From Methanobacteriota archaeon (GTDB lineage: Archaea > Thermoplasmatota > E2 > DHVEG-1), in contig JAPKYG010000165.1 in assembly GCA_026394435.1 (NCBI GenBank), positions 1 through 5,551 on the forward strand: a stretch of DNA of 5,551 bases, in the 5' to 3' direction. The notes below the pieces were generated by a model that worked only from the letters and a program-made list of their open reading frames with translations, had not been told where the DNA came from and ran no database searches. Position 1 is the stretch's first letter. The number at the start of each line of letters is the position of its first letter. Made by a program: the position numbers and the translations under genes. Below, in pieces: positions 5,102-5,551 of the stretch.

Positions 5102-5551
5102 TTATAGAAATTCTTTCAGCTTCTTTTTATCTGGATTCAGAACATACTGTTTTTTAATAAACATCAACGTTTGCATAATCGTTATCTTCTCGATAACACC
5201 AGGGTGGAATGCAACCAATGAATTAGAAAACTTTTTTGCTTGTTTAATGTCCTCAGCGGTAAACGTTATAACCCAGTCGTACTCACCATGGACATAAGAA
5301 CTGCTTTCAATAGTAACCCCTAATTCTGCGGCAAGGTCTTCTAATTTTCTTGAAATGATTTTATCGAGTGTATTTTCTTCGACTTGTTTCGTGGTTCTTT
5401 TCACCATTAATATAAAATGAATAAGTCCTATTTTCTCTTCATTAAAAATCGCGGTATACCCCCAAATCAAGCCTTTTTCTTCTAATCGTTTGATGAATCT
5501 CCATGTTTTTTGTCTTGAGAAACCACCGTGTTTTGCGATCGTTTCTATGTT
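5102..5551 (-). CDS. Lrp/AsnC-type transcriptional regulator, N-terminus beyond the window
   Basis: The frame stays open to the window edge, so the gene is cut at its 5' end; 149 residues are visible and the TTG near 5470 is internal, not a start. The first visible residues, IAKHGGFSRQKTWRFIKRL (5-23), are the helix-turn-helix with its recognition helix, followed by EEKGLIWGYTA, the hinge into the beta strand typical of archaeal Lrp proteins. A divergent C-terminal ligand/oligomerisation domain follows, with YVHGEYDWVITFTAEDIKQA (86-105) and the ending YVLNPDKKKLKEFL. Such proteins bind DNA as dimers or octamers and often sense amino acids. Which genes it controls cannot be told; the cysteine-rich gene next door is one candidate. 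It ends in TAA. Family call is firm. Confidence 0.88.
   Translation of the reverse strand, partial: NIETIAKHGGFSRQKTWRFIKRLEEKGLIWGYTAIFNEEKIGLIHFILMVKRTTKQVEENTLDKIISRKLEDLAAELGVTIESSSYVHGEYDWVITFTAEDIKQAKKFSNSLVAFHPGVIEKITIMQTLMFIKKQYVLNPDKKKLKEFL

Noticed and set aside
4911..5297. Plus-strand open frame of 128 codons
   Set aside because: It is antisense to the cysteine-rich and Lrp-type genes and has no recognisable content.

Overview
This AT-rich window looks like an accessory region of a euryarchaeal, possibly methanogen-related, chromosome. Evidence for an archaeon is the Lrp-type regulator at the right edge, whose wording (SRQKTWRFIKRLEEKG, IWGYTA, GEYDWVITFTA) is that of archaeal Lrp proteins. 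In addition, plausible TATA-like boxes sit about 28 to 50 bases ahead of several start codons, and leaders are short or absent. I cannot name a genus.

Layout, left to right. Bases 1-252 hold no gene, but contain a strong hairpin followed by a T-rich run (8-72) and the first copy of a 49-base repeat (136-184). Bases 253-1733 (minus strand) are a two-gene AbiE toxin-antitoxin operon: an abiEi-type antitoxin/repressor first and an abiEii-type nucleotidyltransferase toxin second, overlapping by ATGA. A perfect 7+4+7 palindrome lies just upstream of the antitoxin promoter and is a candidate autoregulatory operator. The second repeat copy (1840-1888) lies between this operon and the next gene. Bases 1892-2992 (minus strand) encode a radical SAM protein interrupted by an in-frame TGA; the same frame continues for 73 more family-like codons, so this is a nonsense-mutated or recoded gene. 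A 430-base AT-rich divergent intergenic region follows, then an LCMT-like SAM-dependent methyltransferase on the plus strand (3431-4264). The third repeat copy (4351-4399) sits in the convergent gap. The right side has two minus-strand genes: a ten-cysteine small protein (4575-4988) and the 5'-truncated Lrp-type regulator (5102 to the window edge).

The least explained structure is the 49-base repeat. Three copies share a 31-base conserved half, a 10-base segment that is replaced wholesale in the third copy, and a conserved tail. A 7-bp inverted pair (TAATCAT / RTGATTA) encloses the variable part. Copies 1 and 2 bracket the AbiE operon exactly, and copies 2 and 3 bracket the radical SAM/methyltransferase pair. 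The repeat therefore acts as a punctuation mark between accessory gene modules, whatever its mechanism.
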